From Tumebacillus sp. BK434 (GTDB lineage Bacteria > Bacillota > Bacilli > Tumebacillales > Tumebacillaceae): DNA of 64,000 nt. The position numbers and the translations under genes were made by a program. Numbering within the stretch: the stretch's first letter is position 1; each line of letters starts with the position of its first letter. The notes beneath the pieces were generated by a model. The model had not been told where the DNA came from. It saw nothing but the letters and a program-made list of their open reading frames with translations, and ran no database searches. Below are positions 26,586 to 35,158 of this stretch, piece by piece. The DNA lies in contig NZ_SLXS01000002.1 in the NCBI RefSeq assembly GCF_004340785.1, positions 372,001-436,000 on the forward strand. The letters are read 5' to 3'.

Positions 26586-26614
26586 TTGTCAGCGGTGCAG
26601 AATGGGTGTAGGAT
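26586..26614 (+). promoter_or_regulatory. Candidate promoter of the efe operon
   Basis: TTGTCA (5/6) and TAGGAT (4/6) with a 17-bp spacer, immediately upstream of a Fur-like dyad. Confidence 0.5.
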
Positions 26615-26617
26615 TAG

Positions 26618-26632
26618 TGAGAATGGTTTTCA
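26618..26632 (+). promoter_or_regulatory. Candidate Fur box
   Basis: TGAGAATGGTTTTCA matches the Bacillus 7-1-7 Fur dyad (TGATAAT-N-ATTATCA) at 11 of 14 positions. It falls at the expected transcript start of the iron-uptake operon, a good position for repression by iron-bound Fur. Confidence 0.55.
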
Positions 26633-26692
26633 GTGAGCGAGATATAGGGTGAGGCTTAGTCCGCCTGTAGGATAAAAGGAGATGGATTTACT

Positions 26693-27544
26693 GTGTTGAA
26701 AAAGATGCAACTGACACTGCCGGCTCTGTTGATCGGCTCTTCCGTACTGCTGGGCGCTTGCGGCGCGGAGAAGGAACCGGCAGCTGTGGAGCCGGTGAAG
26801 CAGGAACAAAAGGCTGCGGCCGATCTGAACGGCGTGGTCGATGAATACCGCAAGTTCGTCATCGCGCAGTCGGACGAATTTGTCAAATCGACCGAAGCGT
26901 TCACCACTGCGGTGAAGGCGGGCGACATCGAGAAGGCGAAAGCGCTCTACGCCCCAACGCGCATGTACTTTGAGCGCATCGAGCCGATCGCCGAATCGCT
27001 CGGCGATTTCGATCCGTGGATCGACGCGCGCGAGAACGACGTGCCGGACAGCGAATGGCGCGGGTTCCACAAGCTGGAGAAGGCGCTGTGGGTCGACAAC
27101 AGCGTCAAAGGCCAGGAAGCGGTCGCCGACCAGCTCCTGCAAGACGTGAAGATGCTCCGCGTCAAAGTGGAAAGCGTGGAGATCGACGCCAACCTGCTCG
27201 TGACGGGGGCGGTGGAGCTCTTGAACGAAGTTTCTGCGACCAAGGTCACCGGCGAAGAGGAACGCTACTCGCACACCGACCTGTATGATTTTGCTGCGAA
27301 CGTGGAAGGCGCGAAGGAGATCTTCAAGGTCATCCGTCCGCAGCTGGAGAAAAAAGACGCAGCTCTTGCTACGGAGATCGACAAGCAATTCGCCGCACTG
27401 GAAGAATCGCTCGCTCCGTACCGCAAAGGCGACGGCTATGTGCTGTACACCGAACTGAGCAAGGAACAGACCACCAAGCTCAGCCAAGCGGTCGACGCGC
27501 TGGCCGAACCGCTTTCGCAAATGGGCACCGTACTGGAGGGATAA
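26693..27544 (+). CDS. efeO: EfeO/EfeM-type iron-uptake lipoprotein
   Basis: Protein of 283 residues starting GTG (TTG at 26696 also possible), with AAAAGGAG 11 bp upstream. The lipobox LLGAC places the lipidated Cys at 23; a short Pro/Glu/Lys linker follows, then an imelysin/M75-type helical domain. Conserved features include EYRKFVIAQSDEF, a WRGFHKLEKALW segment and DLYDFAANVEGAKE. EfeO-like proteins bind iron outside the membrane for the FTR1 permease. First gene of an efeO-efeB-efeU operon behind a candidate Fur box. The order differs from B. subtilis, where the permease gene comes first. Confidence 0.92.
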   Translation: MLKKMQLTLPALLIGSSVLLGACGAEKEPAAVEPVKQEQKAAADLNGVVDEYRKFVIAQSDEFVKSTEAFTTAVKAGDIEKAKALYAPTRMYFERIEPIAESLGDFDPWIDARENDVPDSEWRGFHKLEKALWVDNSVKGQEAVADQLLQDVKMLRVKVESVEIDANLLVTGAVELLNEVSATKVTGEEERYSHTDLYDFAANVEGAKEIFKVIRPQLEKKDAALATEIDKQFAALEESLAPYRKGDGYVLYTELSKEQTTKLSQAVDALAEPLSQMGTVLEG

Positions 27545-27547
27545 ACG

Positions 27548-28831
27548 ATGAGCGACGCGACAAAAGACGACTTGTTGCAAAAGCCCATCTCCCGTCGTGA
27601 CATGCTGAAGCTCGGCGCCGCAGGTGGCGTCGGGCTTTTGCTTGGCGCGGGAGGGCTGACCGGCGTGCTGGCCGGCACGGGCATGCTGAAAGATTCTGCA
27701 CAGGCCACCGCCGCGCAAACGGCGAGCGGCACCGTCCCTTTTTACGGGAAGCATCAGGCGGGCATTCTCACCCCGGCGCAGGATTTTATCTGCCTCGGCG
27801 CGTTTGATGTCACCACCACCGACCGCGCCGCTCTGCGCACGCTGTTCCAAAAATGGACGGAAGCGTCTGCAAAGCTTGCCCAAGGCCAAGGCGTGGGCGA
27901 GGAGAGCGGCAACCCGGTCCTGCCGCCGGTCGACACCGGCGAAGCGATGGGGCTGAACGCGGCCGGGATCACAATCACATTTGGCGTCGGGGCCTCGCTG
28001 TTCGACGGCCGCTTTGGCCTTGGCAGCAAGCGCCCGGCCGCGCTGGTCGACCTGCCGGCGTTTGGCGGGGACGAGCTGCAGCCGGAATGGACGGGCGGCG
28101 ACATCGCCGTGCAAGTCTGCGCCAACGATCCGCAAGTCGCGTTCCACGCGCTGCGCAATCTGGCGCGGATCGCGCGCGGCAAGGCGGTGCTCCGCTGGGT
28201 GCAGGACGGCTTCCAGCGCACGCGCACAGCCGATCCGAACGGTGCCACGCCGCGCAACCTGCTCGGCTTCAAGGACGGCACGAACAACCCGGATGTGCAA
28301 AAGCAGGATGTCGCCGACGACATCGTCTGGGCGCAAGGGGCGGACGGCCCGAGCTGGATGGACGGCGGCACCTACATGATCATGCGCCGCATCCGCATGC
28401 GCATCGAAGTCTGGGACCGCACGCATCTCAATGAACAGGAAGCGACATTCGGACGCCACCGCGACAGCGGAGCGCCGCTGGGCGAGAAAGATGAATTCGC
28501 CCCGCTTGATTTTACAAAGCAGGACGACAAGGGCAAACCGATGATCCCGATGAACTCGCACGTCGCCGTCGCCAACATGGGCGGCAAAGTGAAGATTCTC
28601 CGCCGTGGCTACTCCTATTCGAGCGGCATCGACCTGAAGACCGGCCAGCTCGACGCGGGACTCTTGTTCATCTGCTTCAACCGTGACCCCCGCCGTCAAT
28701 TTATCCCGATGCAGCAAGCGTTGGCTGCCCAAGACAAACTCAATGAGTACATCGTGCACGTCGGCAGTGCGATCTTCGCCTGCCTGCCGGGCGCCAAAGC
28801 GGGCGGCTACATCGGGGAGACTTTATTCTAA
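27548..28831 (+). CDS. efeB: EfeB Dyp-type peroxidase / deferrochelatase
   Basis: Protein of 427 residues with a Tat signal (ISRRDMLKLGAAGGVG), so it is exported folded with its heme. The Dyp-peroxidase signature GFKDG (near 239, GxxDG) is present, and the C-terminal NSHVAVAN segment is the likely proximal-His region. EfeB oxidises ferrous iron or acts on heme in support of EfeU. The ATG is 3 bp after the efeO stop. Length is normal for the family. Confidence 0.94.
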   Translation: MSDATKDDLLQKPISRRDMLKLGAAGGVGLLLGAGGLTGVLAGTGMLKDSAQATAAQTASGTVPFYGKHQAGILTPAQDFICLGAFDVTTTDRAALRTLFQKWTEASAKLAQGQGVGEESGNPVLPPVDTGEAMGLNAAGITITFGVGASLFDGRFGLGSKRPAALVDLPAFGGDELQPEWTGGDIAVQVCANDPQVAFHALRNLARIARGKAVLRWVQDGFQRTRTADPNGATPRNLLGFKDGTNNPDVQKQDVADDIVWAQGADGPSWMDGGTYMIMRRIRMRIEVWDRTHLNEQEATFGRHRDSGAPLGEKDEFAPLDFTKQDDKGKPMIPMNSHVAVANMGGKVKILRRGYSYSSGIDLKTGQLDAGLLFICFNRDPRRQFIPMQQALAAQDKLNEYIVHVGSAIFACLPGAKAGGYIGETLF

Positions 28832-28847
28832 ACGGGGGCAAGCGGAC

Positions 28848-30611
28848 ATGAATCTGAAATCATTGCTATCTACTCTTTTGATCGGCCTGCTGCTCTTCAC
28901 CGCCACCGCGTCGTACGCGGCGACCCCGCAGGACAACCGGCTGATCGCGCTGGCCAGCGACGCGCTGGTCAATGCGGGCGGCGACGACTGGGACCGCACG
29001 AAAGCGGATCTCGCCGAGATGAACACGCTTTGGGCGGAGGCGAATGACACCTCCGCGGCAGGCCAAGCGGTCAGCGCAGCGCTGACGGCAGCCGAAACGG
29101 CGGCAGGCAAAACGCCGTTTGACCGCGCCGCGGCCTACAAGGCGGTCTCGGCGCTGGCCAAAGCGGTCGATGAATACGTCTCGTCCCATGAGGCGGAGCA
29201 AGGCGGGGCGAAGGCGCAGGAAAATGTCAAAGCGCTGCTGCCGCATCTGAAACGGGCGCTGTCGTCCACCGAAGCGGGCGATACTGCGGCGGCGAAAGCG
29301 GCGTACAGCTCGTTTATCAGCGGCTGGGCCAAAGCGGAAGGCCCGCTGCGCAAGGAAAACGTCGGACTGTACGGCAAAGTGGAAACGAAGATCAGCGGTG
29401 CGCGCATCGCGCTGAACACCGCACCGCCGGACGCGGAAAAAGCGAAGGCGAGCCTGCAGGATGTGATCCGGCTGCTCGAAGATTACGTCGCCGGCAAGGT
29501 GCAGACGTCCGACGCAGCCGCCGGGGAATCCCGCTCGGTCGCCGACCTGCAGCAGTTGCTCAGCGGCGCGCTGACCGATGTGCAGGACGAAAAAGCGGCC
29601 GCTGCGGCGGCGAAGCTCGAAGAGATCATCGCTGCCTGGCCGTCGGTGGAAGGACAAGTGCTGACCCGTTCGCCGGAAGCGTATGCGCGGATTGAAACGA
29701 AGATGACGTCCGTGCCGAGCTTCCTGCTCTCCTCGCCGCCCGATCTGAAGAAGGCGGAGAGCATGATCCGCGATCTGCAGACGGAGCTGGAGCCGTATGC
29801 GGATGCGGCGTCGTACACGGCGTGGGATGCCGGGCTGATCCTGTTCCGCGAAGGCTTGGAGGCGATCCTCGTCATCACCGCCCTGCTCGCGTTCCTGAAC
29901 AGGAGCGGCAACGCTGACAAGCGCAAATGGGTCTGGACGGGCGCCGGCACGGGCATCGTGCTGTCCGGCGTGCTGGCGGTCGTGCTGAGTCTCGTGTTCA
30001 ACACAGCGACGGCCGGCAGCTCCCGCGAGCTGATCGAAGGCTATACGGGCCTGATCGCCGTCGTCTTCATGCTGACGGTCGGGGCGTGGCTGCACAGCAA
30101 GTCGAACCTCAAGCTCTGGAACCAGTTTATCGAGAAGACGCTCGGCGCCGTGCTGGCGCGCGGCGCGCTGTGGTCGCTGGCGGCGACCGCCGGCCTCGCC
30201 GTGCTGCGCGAAGGCGCGGAGACGATCATCTTCTACCTCGGCATGGCGCCGAGCATCAGCCTGTCGCAGCTGTTGATCGGCATCGGCGGGGCGCTGGCGG
30301 TGCTGGCGGTGATCGCGTTTGCGATCCTCAAGCTGAGCGCGCGGATTCCGGTCCGCCCGTTCTTCCTCGTCGCCAGCCTCCTGCTGTACTACCTCGCGTT
30401 CAAGTTCATCGGCGTCAGCGTGCACGCGCTGCAAGTGTCTGGACAGCTGCCGTCGCACCTGTCGGACGCGCTGCTGCAAGCGCCGTCCCTCGGCATCTAC
30501 GCAACGTGGGAAACCACCGTGCCGCAGCTGGTCGTCCTCGTGGTCGTCCTGTGGAACGTGGTGCGCACCGAGCGCAAGAATGCGCGGCTGAAACAAAGCG
30601 TGGCAGCATGA
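28848..30611 (+). CDS. efeU: FTR1/EfeU-family iron permease with extracellular domain
   Basis: Protein of 587 residues from ATG 28848; the frame extends upstream only into efeB. A signal sequence (LLSTLLIGLLLFTATASYA) is followed by a helical extracellular domain of about 330 residues, then a seven-TM FTR1 domain with both iron-binding motifs REGLEAILV and REGAETIIF. The long N-terminal domain is typical of Gram-positive FTR1 proteins. It imports iron together with EfeO and EfeB. A basic tail (RTERKNARLKQ) indicates a cytosolic C-terminus. Confidence 0.93.
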   Translation: MNLKSLLSTLLIGLLLFTATASYAATPQDNRLIALASDALVNAGGDDWDRTKADLAEMNTLWAEANDTSAAGQAVSAALTAAETAAGKTPFDRAAAYKAVSALAKAVDEYVSSHEAEQGGAKAQENVKALLPHLKRALSSTEAGDTAAAKAAYSSFISGWAKAEGPLRKENVGLYGKVETKISGARIALNTAPPDAEKAKASLQDVIRLLEDYVAGKVQTSDAAAGESRSVADLQQLLSGALTDVQDEKAAAAAAKLEEIIAAWPSVEGQVLTRSPEAYARIETKMTSVPSFLLSSPPDLKKAESMIRDLQTELEPYADAASYTAWDAGLILFREGLEAILVITALLAFLNRSGNADKRKWVWTGAGTGIVLSGVLAVVLSLVFNTATAGSSRELIEGYTGLIAVVFMLTVGAWLHSKSNLKLWNQFIEKTLGAVLARGALWSLAATAGLAVLREGAETIIFYLGMAPSISLSQLLIGIGGALAVLAVIAFAILKLSARIPVRPFFLVASLLLYYLAFKFIGVSVHALQVSGQLPSHLSDALLQAPSLGIYATWETTVPQLVVLVVVLWNVVRTERKNARLKQSVAA

Positions 30612-30615
30612 TCAT

Positions 30616-30663
30616 AAAAAAACACCACCGGGGCTGCCAAAGCGGCGACCGGTGGTGTTTTTA
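30616..30663. terminator. Bidirectional terminator
   Basis: A long perfect stem (AAAAACACCACCGG with CCGGTGGTGTTTTT) around a 17-nt loop. It serves efeU from the left and the VOC gene from the right. Confidence 0.92.
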
Positions 30664-31023
30664 TTATTGATAGAAGCCCAGCTGGTAGCCAAACGGGTCG
30701 CGGACATACAGCTCGCGTTGGCCGTAGGGCTGGTCGACCACTTTGACGTCTTCGGTGATCGCACCGGATGCCAGAAACTCTTCGCGCAAATCGTCGATGT
30801 TCTCCACGTGGATGTAGAAGTGCACGCCGTGCGCAGTCACCGGGTTCGGCTTGCCTTTCCCGATGTGGACCTGCAAGCCGTCGCGTTCCACGCCATTGTA
30901 GTCCCACTCGGAGACGAACTGCACGTTGAAGCCGAGCTTTTCGGTATAATACGCCATCGCCGCGTCGAGGTCTTCCACCATGATGATCGAAATGACCCCT
31001 TTGAATTTCGTCTTTTGCGTCAA
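30664..31023 (-). CDS. VOC (glyoxalase/bleomycin-resistance) family protein
   Basis: Protein of 119 residues starting TTG with AAGGAGGG upstream. It has a single-domain VOC fold: MVEDLDAAMAYYTEKLGF at the N-terminus, VHFYIHVENIDDL in the middle and ELYVRDPFGYQLGFYQ at the C-terminus. The chain contains two betaalphabetabetabeta modules and should act as a dimer. Substrate unknown. Divergent from the pirin gene. Confidence 0.88.
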   Translation of the reverse strand: MTQKTKFKGVISIIMVEDLDAAMAYYTEKLGFNVQFVSEWDYNGVERDGLQVHIGKGKPNPVTAHGVHFYIHVENIDDLREEFLASGAITEDVKVVDQPYGQRELYVRDPFGYQLGFYQ

Positions 31024-31079
31024 CTTGATACCCTCCTTCTGTTTCGGGTATATTTTACCATAAAAGGAGGCGTTTTCTG

Positions 31080-31916
31080 ATGGAATACTGGCAGCGCGGC
31101 ATTCGCGAAGTCTATGACGTCATCGCCAGAGCGGGCGGAGGGCCGCACCTGCGCGTCGGACAGGTCTTGGCGCCGGGGCGCTGGGCGGACTTTGATCCGT
31201 TTTTGATCATGATGGAAGACTGGTTTCAGCAGGGCACGTTCGATTTTCACCCCCATCGGGGTCTGGAGACGGTGACCTACGTCATCGAAGGCAAGTTGAA
31301 GCATGAGGACAACAACGGCGGCTACGGCGTGCTCGAACCGGGCGACGTGCAATGGATGACGGCAGGGCGCGGTGTGTTGCACACCGAAGATCCGCTGCCT
31401 GGCGAAACGGTACACAGCCTGCAGCTCTGGGTGAACCTGCCGAGTGCGGACAAGCTGACCGCACCGCGCTATCAGGACCTGAAGTCGGCCAACATGCCGC
31501 TGCGCGAGGAGCCGGGCGCAAAGATCCGCGTCTTCTCCGGCTCCTCCCAAGGGGTCGCAGCCCAGACGCTGAACCATGTGCCGGTGACGATGGTCGAGAT
31601 GAGGCTCGAAGCGGGCGCGACGGTCACGCAGGATCTGCCTGGCAGCTACAATGGATTTTGCTACGTGTTGGAAGGCACAGGCGAGTTCGGCCGCGACAAG
31701 ACGCGCGGCGGGAAGCAGCAGGTGCTCTGGCTGAGCCGGGACGGGCAAGGCGACAGCGAAATCACCGTCACCGCGATCGAGCCGCTGCGCGTGCTGCTCT
31801 ATGCCGGAGAGCCGGTGCGCGAGCCGGTCGTGCAACACGGGCCGTTTGTGATGAATACGCGGGAAGAGATCAAGCAGGCGTTCGATGATTTTCACGCCGG
31901 GAAGTTTGGGAAATAA
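31080..31916 (+). CDS. Pirin-family cupin protein
   Basis: Protein of 278 residues with AAAGGAGG before the ATG. The pirin N-terminal cupin is intact: DFDPFLIMMEDWFQQGTF, then the metal ligands in FHPHRGLETVTYVIEG and a GVLHTE segment. The C-terminal cupin is degenerate. Some pirins are quercetin dioxygenases or redox regulators; this one cannot be assigned further. Single-gene transcript between a divergent VOC gene and a bidirectional terminator. Confidence 0.92.
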   Translation: MEYWQRGIREVYDVIARAGGGPHLRVGQVLAPGRWADFDPFLIMMEDWFQQGTFDFHPHRGLETVTYVIEGKLKHEDNNGGYGVLEPGDVQWMTAGRGVLHTEDPLPGETVHSLQLWVNLPSADKLTAPRYQDLKSANMPLREEPGAKIRVFSGSSQGVAAQTLNHVPVTMVEMRLEAGATVTQDLPGSYNGFCYVLEGTGEFGRDKTRGGKQQVLWLSRDGQGDSEITVTAIEPLRVLLYAGEPVREPVVQHGPFVMNTREEIKQAFDDFHAGKFGK

Positions 31917-31943
31917 AAAGGGAGCCGGCCGGCTCCTTTTTTA
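31916..31943. terminator. Bidirectional terminator (perfect palindrome)
   Basis: The 16-bp palindrome GGAGCCGGCCGGCTCC at 31921-31936 is flanked by an A-rich run on the left and T6 on the right. It separates the converging pirin and MFS genes and slightly overlaps the end of the latter. Confidence 0.85.
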
Positions 31944-33065
31944 TTTGCGGGTGATCAGCGCGTACAGCAGTCCGCAAAACGACAGTGCGGCCATCACAAC
32001 GTACAGCGCAGGCCCGCCCAGCCAGCCGAAGATCCAGCCGCCGAGCCAAGAGCCGATCATGCCGGAGAAGCCGAAGAACAGGATCGCAAGCAGCGTCGTC
32101 CCCGTCGCCTGCCATTCCGGCGGGACGGTGCGGTTGAGGTACTGCAGGGCGGCGGTGTAGAAGATGACGAACGTCACGCCTTGCATCACTTGCAGGAGGA
32201 TCACCGCAGTAGGCGTCGGCAGCAGCGCGCAGAGCAGGAAGCGCACGGTGTAGAGCAGGGCGGCGAAGGCGATCCACCTGGTTTCGCTGCCCGCTTTCAA
32301 AAGCCGGGCGGAGAGGGCGAAAAAGGTGATCTCGCTGACCGCCGCCACGAACCACGCCACGCCGATCTGCCCGGTCGAAGCGCCGAGGCTGTGCAGGTAG
32401 ACGCCGAGGAAGCTGTCGTTCATCCGGTGCGGCAAGGCGGTGATCATCACCAGTACAAAAAAGACCAGCGTCTCGCGGTTTTGCAGGAAGGTCAGGAAGT
32501 CTTTCCACGCGAACTTCTGCGAGCTCGCCGTCACATCGGGCAGCAGAAGCGCGATCAACAGCGCCGCCGCGCCGTAGCCGAAAAACAGCCAGGCGAAACT
32601 GCCGATGCCAAGATAGGTCGACACCGCCCCGGCGAGCAGCGACGTCGAGGCATAGCCGATCGCGCCAAACATGCGCACCGATCCGAACGGCACGCCGAAA
32701 CGGTCGGCGAGGCGGTAGTTCATGCTTTCGGTCAGCGGGTCGGTCGGCAGGTAGAAGAAATAGAGCAGGAGCACCAGCACGGCCAGCCAGGCCCCTTGGG
32801 GCAGGGAAAACGCGGCCGTGCCGAGCAGCACGGAGAGGCCGAGCGTGAGCAAGAGCACTTTTTTGACCGTGCGGGTGCGGTCGCTGACATACCCCCAGAA
32901 CGGTTGGGAGAGGATGCCGATCAGTGAACCTGTCCCGATGATGCCGCCGATCTCGCCGGCCGACACGCCCTGTTCGGAGAGGTAGACGGGCAGAAAGGAG
33001 ATGAACAGCGAGAGCAGGGAGAAGTAGGCGTAGTTGTACGTTTTTAAGGCGCGTAAGGAATACAT
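31941..33065 (-). CDS. MFS transporter, LacY/nucleoside-symporter-like
   Basis: Protein of 374 residues. ATG 33065 is chosen because AAGGAG lies 7 bp upstream and the protein then opens directly with TM1 (MYSLRALKTYNYAYFSLL); the open frame upstream of it has no support. Twelve hydrophobic segments, with the loop 2-3 motif GYVSDRTRTVKKVLL. It belongs to the MFS_1_like/PPP group. Substrate unknown. Divergent from the thioesterase gene. Confidence 0.88.
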   Translation of the reverse strand: MYSLRALKTYNYAYFSLLSLFISFLPVYLSEQGVSAGEIGGIIGTGSLIGILSQPFWGYVSDRTRTVKKVLLLTLGLSVLLGTAAFSLPQGAWLAVLVLLLYFFYLPTDPLTESMNYRLADRFGVPFGSVRMFGAIGYASTSLLAGAVSTYLGIGSFAWLFFGYGAAALLIALLLPDVTASSQKFAWKDFLTFLQNRETLVFFVLVMITALPHRMNDSFLGVYLHSLGASTGQIGVAWFVAAVSEITFFALSARLLKAGSETRWIAFAALLYTVRFLLCALLPTPTAVILLQVMQGVTFVIFYTAALQYLNRTVPPEWQATGTTLLAILFFGFSGMIGSWLGGWIFGWLGGPALYVVMAALSFCGLLYALITRK

Positions 33066-33159
33066 CTGCAGGCTCCTTGTGTTGAGATGACAAACTGTTA
33101 CGTTATTGTAGCATAAAGGGTATGATAGAGAGAGCTGATCACCCAAGGAGGAAATGTCT

Positions 33160-33582
33160 GTGTACCAACTGGAAGTGGCTGTGCGTTTTAACGATTGTGA
33201 TGCGTTGGGGCATGTGAACAATGCCGTCTACTTTACATATTTTGAAGAGTGCCGCAAAGAGCTGTTCCGCGTGTTCAACCCGGAGCTCGACACGCACAAC
33301 TGGAACCTGATCGTCGCCTCGACCAAATGCGATTTTCTGGCCGAAGCGGTGTACGCGCAAACTCTGACCGTCTACGGCTGGGTCGGCAAGCTCGGCTCGT
33401 CCAGCTTCGAGGTGGAGCACGCGATCGCCGATGAGCAGGGCAACTGGGTGGCGCGGGGGAAAGCGACGCTGCTCGGGTATGATTTTAACGGGAAAAAAGC
33501 GGTGAAGATGTCGGACGAGATCCGCGCGAAACTGACAGCGCACAGCGCAGGTCCGGACGGCGTTCCGGAGATGCGCAGCTAG
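33160..33582 (+). CDS. Acyl-CoA thioesterase, hot-dog fold (4HBT family)
   Basis: Protein of 140 residues. GTG 33160 is preferred over ATG 33154: AGGAGG at 33146-33151 is only 2 bp from the ATG but 8 bp from the GTG. The 4HBT signature is clear: VRFNDCDALGHVNNAVYFTYFEECR, with the catalytic Asp in the NDCD segment. It should hydrolyse an acyl-CoA thioester in the cytosol. The following toxin-like gene starts 12 bp after its stop, so the two are co-transcribed, although a functional link is not obvious. Confidence 0.9.
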   Translation: MYQLEVAVRFNDCDALGHVNNAVYFTYFEECRKELFRVFNPELDTHNWNLIVASTKCDFLAEAVYAQTLTVYGWVGKLGSSSFEVEHAIADEQGNWVARGKATLLGYDFNGKKAVKMSDEIRAKLTAHSAGPDGVPEMRS

Positions 33583-33594
33583 CGGAGGGGCGCC

Positions 33595-35067
33595 ATGCTG
33601 GAGACGGGGAGCAGACGAACGGGAAGCAAGCCGGGCGTTTCGACGCCTGGCGCGAGGACAGTCAGTCGGTCAGGGGGTGCGGGACACGCCGCACAGCTGA
33701 AGATCTTGCAACTGCAAAAGACGATCGGCAACCGAGCCGTGCTGCAACTGCTCCGGGCGCAGCAATCCGCGACGAGTTCGCAGCCGATCCAGCGTGTGAT
33801 CGAGTACGATCCGGACAGTGCGACGAAGGAAAAGCATCAATATCCCAGCACGTGGACGCGCATGCTCAAACTCAAATCCAAAGCGATGAAAAAAAGGGCA
33901 TGGGATACCCACGGCTTGGCCGAGGCGGTGTTGAATAAGATGGGGTACGCCGGGGTCGAGGAGAAGAAGCTGCAGGACATCTGGGGCAAGGTCGCCAAAG
34001 ATGAGAATCAATCGTACAACATGTTCGAGGACCAAGAAGAGCTGGCTCAGGAGATGGCCAAGCGCTATGTGCGGTCGAAAAAGTCGCAGGCCGGCTTTCA
34101 AAAGCGCTCCGGGGAGACTTCAAAAATGCTCGCCCATCTGCGGAGCAAGGAAAAGCGGTTTATTTTCAAAAACAGCCCGAAGAACCCGATGATGATCATG
34201 AAAGACGACGATCTGTCCAAGTTCAGCTATGACCCGGCGACGTCGAAAGAGGATCAGATTCAAAAGCAGCTCTCCACCGTGCTCCTGCACGAGCTTCCGG
34301 GCGGCATCGAAGTGCAGGCTGCGCTGGCGAAAAACAAAAGCGACGTGCTGGTGTCATCCAACATGAACGCGGAGAATGGCAAGATCGAAAGCGAGCTCGG
34401 CATCACCGGCACGGAAGACATCCTCGACTTGGCGGCCGACCTGCTGGAACATCACAATCTGGAAAGCACCAAGCGCGAGGATGCGATGAAAGACCATGTG
34501 ATGCGCCATGCGCTCAAGCTGTACGACCGGCTGAAAAATTATTTGAACGATGACGCGACCGTCACCGTGCCGGCCGATGTCGACGTAAAATTCGACGGCC
34601 GGCATGCGGAGATTCGCATTGAGAAGAGCGCGCAGTGGAACAAAGACGACTATCGTTTGCCGACGGGCACTAAATATCCCTGCATGGGCTGCCGGCTGTA
34701 TTTTCACTCCTCCGGCCACGACACGGGCAATCGAATGGGCGGGCTGTGGGTGACCAACTCCGCCTTGTCGACGCAACTGCTGCCCCAGCTGGAAAAAGGC
34801 ATCAAGATCGGGGCGCTGGGCAAAGAGTTGGAGACGGTGGCCAAGCTGCTCGCCACACAGTATCAGCAGATGATCGATCAGCATGACGTGAAGATGGGCC
34901 GCGGGAAAACGAAAAGCGGCGAATACACGTTTGACCGCCAGGCCGATTCCGAGTCGGAGCTCGATGACACGGCTTACGATCGCATCCGGGAAAACATCAA
35001 AAAGCGGAAACGGAAACGAAAGGTCAAAGACAGCGTCGGCGGGCATAAACATGCCCATACGCACTAA
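33595..35067 (+). CDS. Putative secreted deaminase effector (eCIS/polymorphic-toxin type)
   Basis: Protein of 490 residues with GGAGGGG before the ATG. The N-terminus is disordered (Gly/Ser/Arg), then LQLQKTIGNRAVLQLLRAQ (GNRAV at 45-49), the motif recurrent in DUF4157 and contractile-injection-system cargo proteins. A charged helical middle (about 60-320) follows. The C-terminal domain has HAE at 337-339 and PCMGC at 362-366, the HxE plus PCxxC zinc signature of cytidine-deaminase-like toxins. The tail has KKRKRKRKVK (469-478), like a nuclear localisation signal, and a His-rich end. No signal peptide, and no immunity gene next to it. The motifs are seen; the effector role is inference. Confidence 0.7.
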   Translation: MLETGSRRTGSKPGVSTPGARTVSRSGGAGHAAQLKILQLQKTIGNRAVLQLLRAQQSATSSQPIQRVIEYDPDSATKEKHQYPSTWTRMLKLKSKAMKKRAWDTHGLAEAVLNKMGYAGVEEKKLQDIWGKVAKDENQSYNMFEDQEELAQEMAKRYVRSKKSQAGFQKRSGETSKMLAHLRSKEKRFIFKNSPKNPMMIMKDDDLSKFSYDPATSKEDQIQKQLSTVLLHELPGGIEVQAALAKNKSDVLVSSNMNAENGKIESELGITGTEDILDLAADLLEHHNLESTKREDAMKDHVMRHALKLYDRLKNYLNDDATVTVPADVDVKFDGRHAEIRIEKSAQWNKDDYRLPTGTKYPCMGCRLYFHSSGHDTGNRMGGLWVTNSALSTQLLPQLEKGIKIGALGKELETVAKLLATQYQQMIDQHDVKMGRGKTKSGEYTFDRQADSESELDDTAYDRIRENIKKRKRKRKVKDSVGGHKHAHTH

Positions 35068-35073
35068 ACGGAG

Positions 35074-35104
35074 GGCGGTGTCAAAAAGTGGACGCCGCCT
35101 GTTT
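35074..35104 (+). terminator. Weak terminator after the deaminase gene
   Basis: A 9-bp stem (GGCGGTGTC/GACGCCGCC, one G-T pair) with an 8-nt loop, followed by a short TGTTT. Confidence 0.6.
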
Positions 35105-35116
35105 CGCGTTTGGTGA

Positions 35117-35146
35117 TTGACAGTGACCCGCGGGTCATTGTATGAT
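35117..35146 (+). promoter_or_regulatory. Promoter with operator inside the spacer
   Basis: TTGACA at 35117-35122 (6/6) and TATGAT at 35141-35146 (5/6), 18-bp spacer. The perfect 14-bp palindrome TGACCCGCGGGTCA (35124-35137) lies wholly within the spacer, so a bound dimer would exclude RNA polymerase. This is the classic layout for TetR-family control of a drug exporter; no regulator gene is nearby. Confidence 0.85.
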
Positions 35147-35158
35147 TTCTGCATGCCG

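Larger units (their letters stand above)
26384..26692. other. AT-rich intergenic region with divergent promoters
   Basis: About 310 bp without a credible gene. The left part (26390-26480) is strongly AT-rich. On the minus strand it contains TATAAT (26431-26436) and TTGACT (26440-26445) too close together to form one promoter, but likely part of the promoter region for the secreted pair. The right part holds the efe promoter and a candidate Fur box. Confidence 0.6.

Noticed and set aside
33154-33159. ATG 33154 as the thioesterase start
   Set aside because: The AGGAGG ribosome site ends 2 bp before it, which is too close. GTG 33160 at 8 bp is better.
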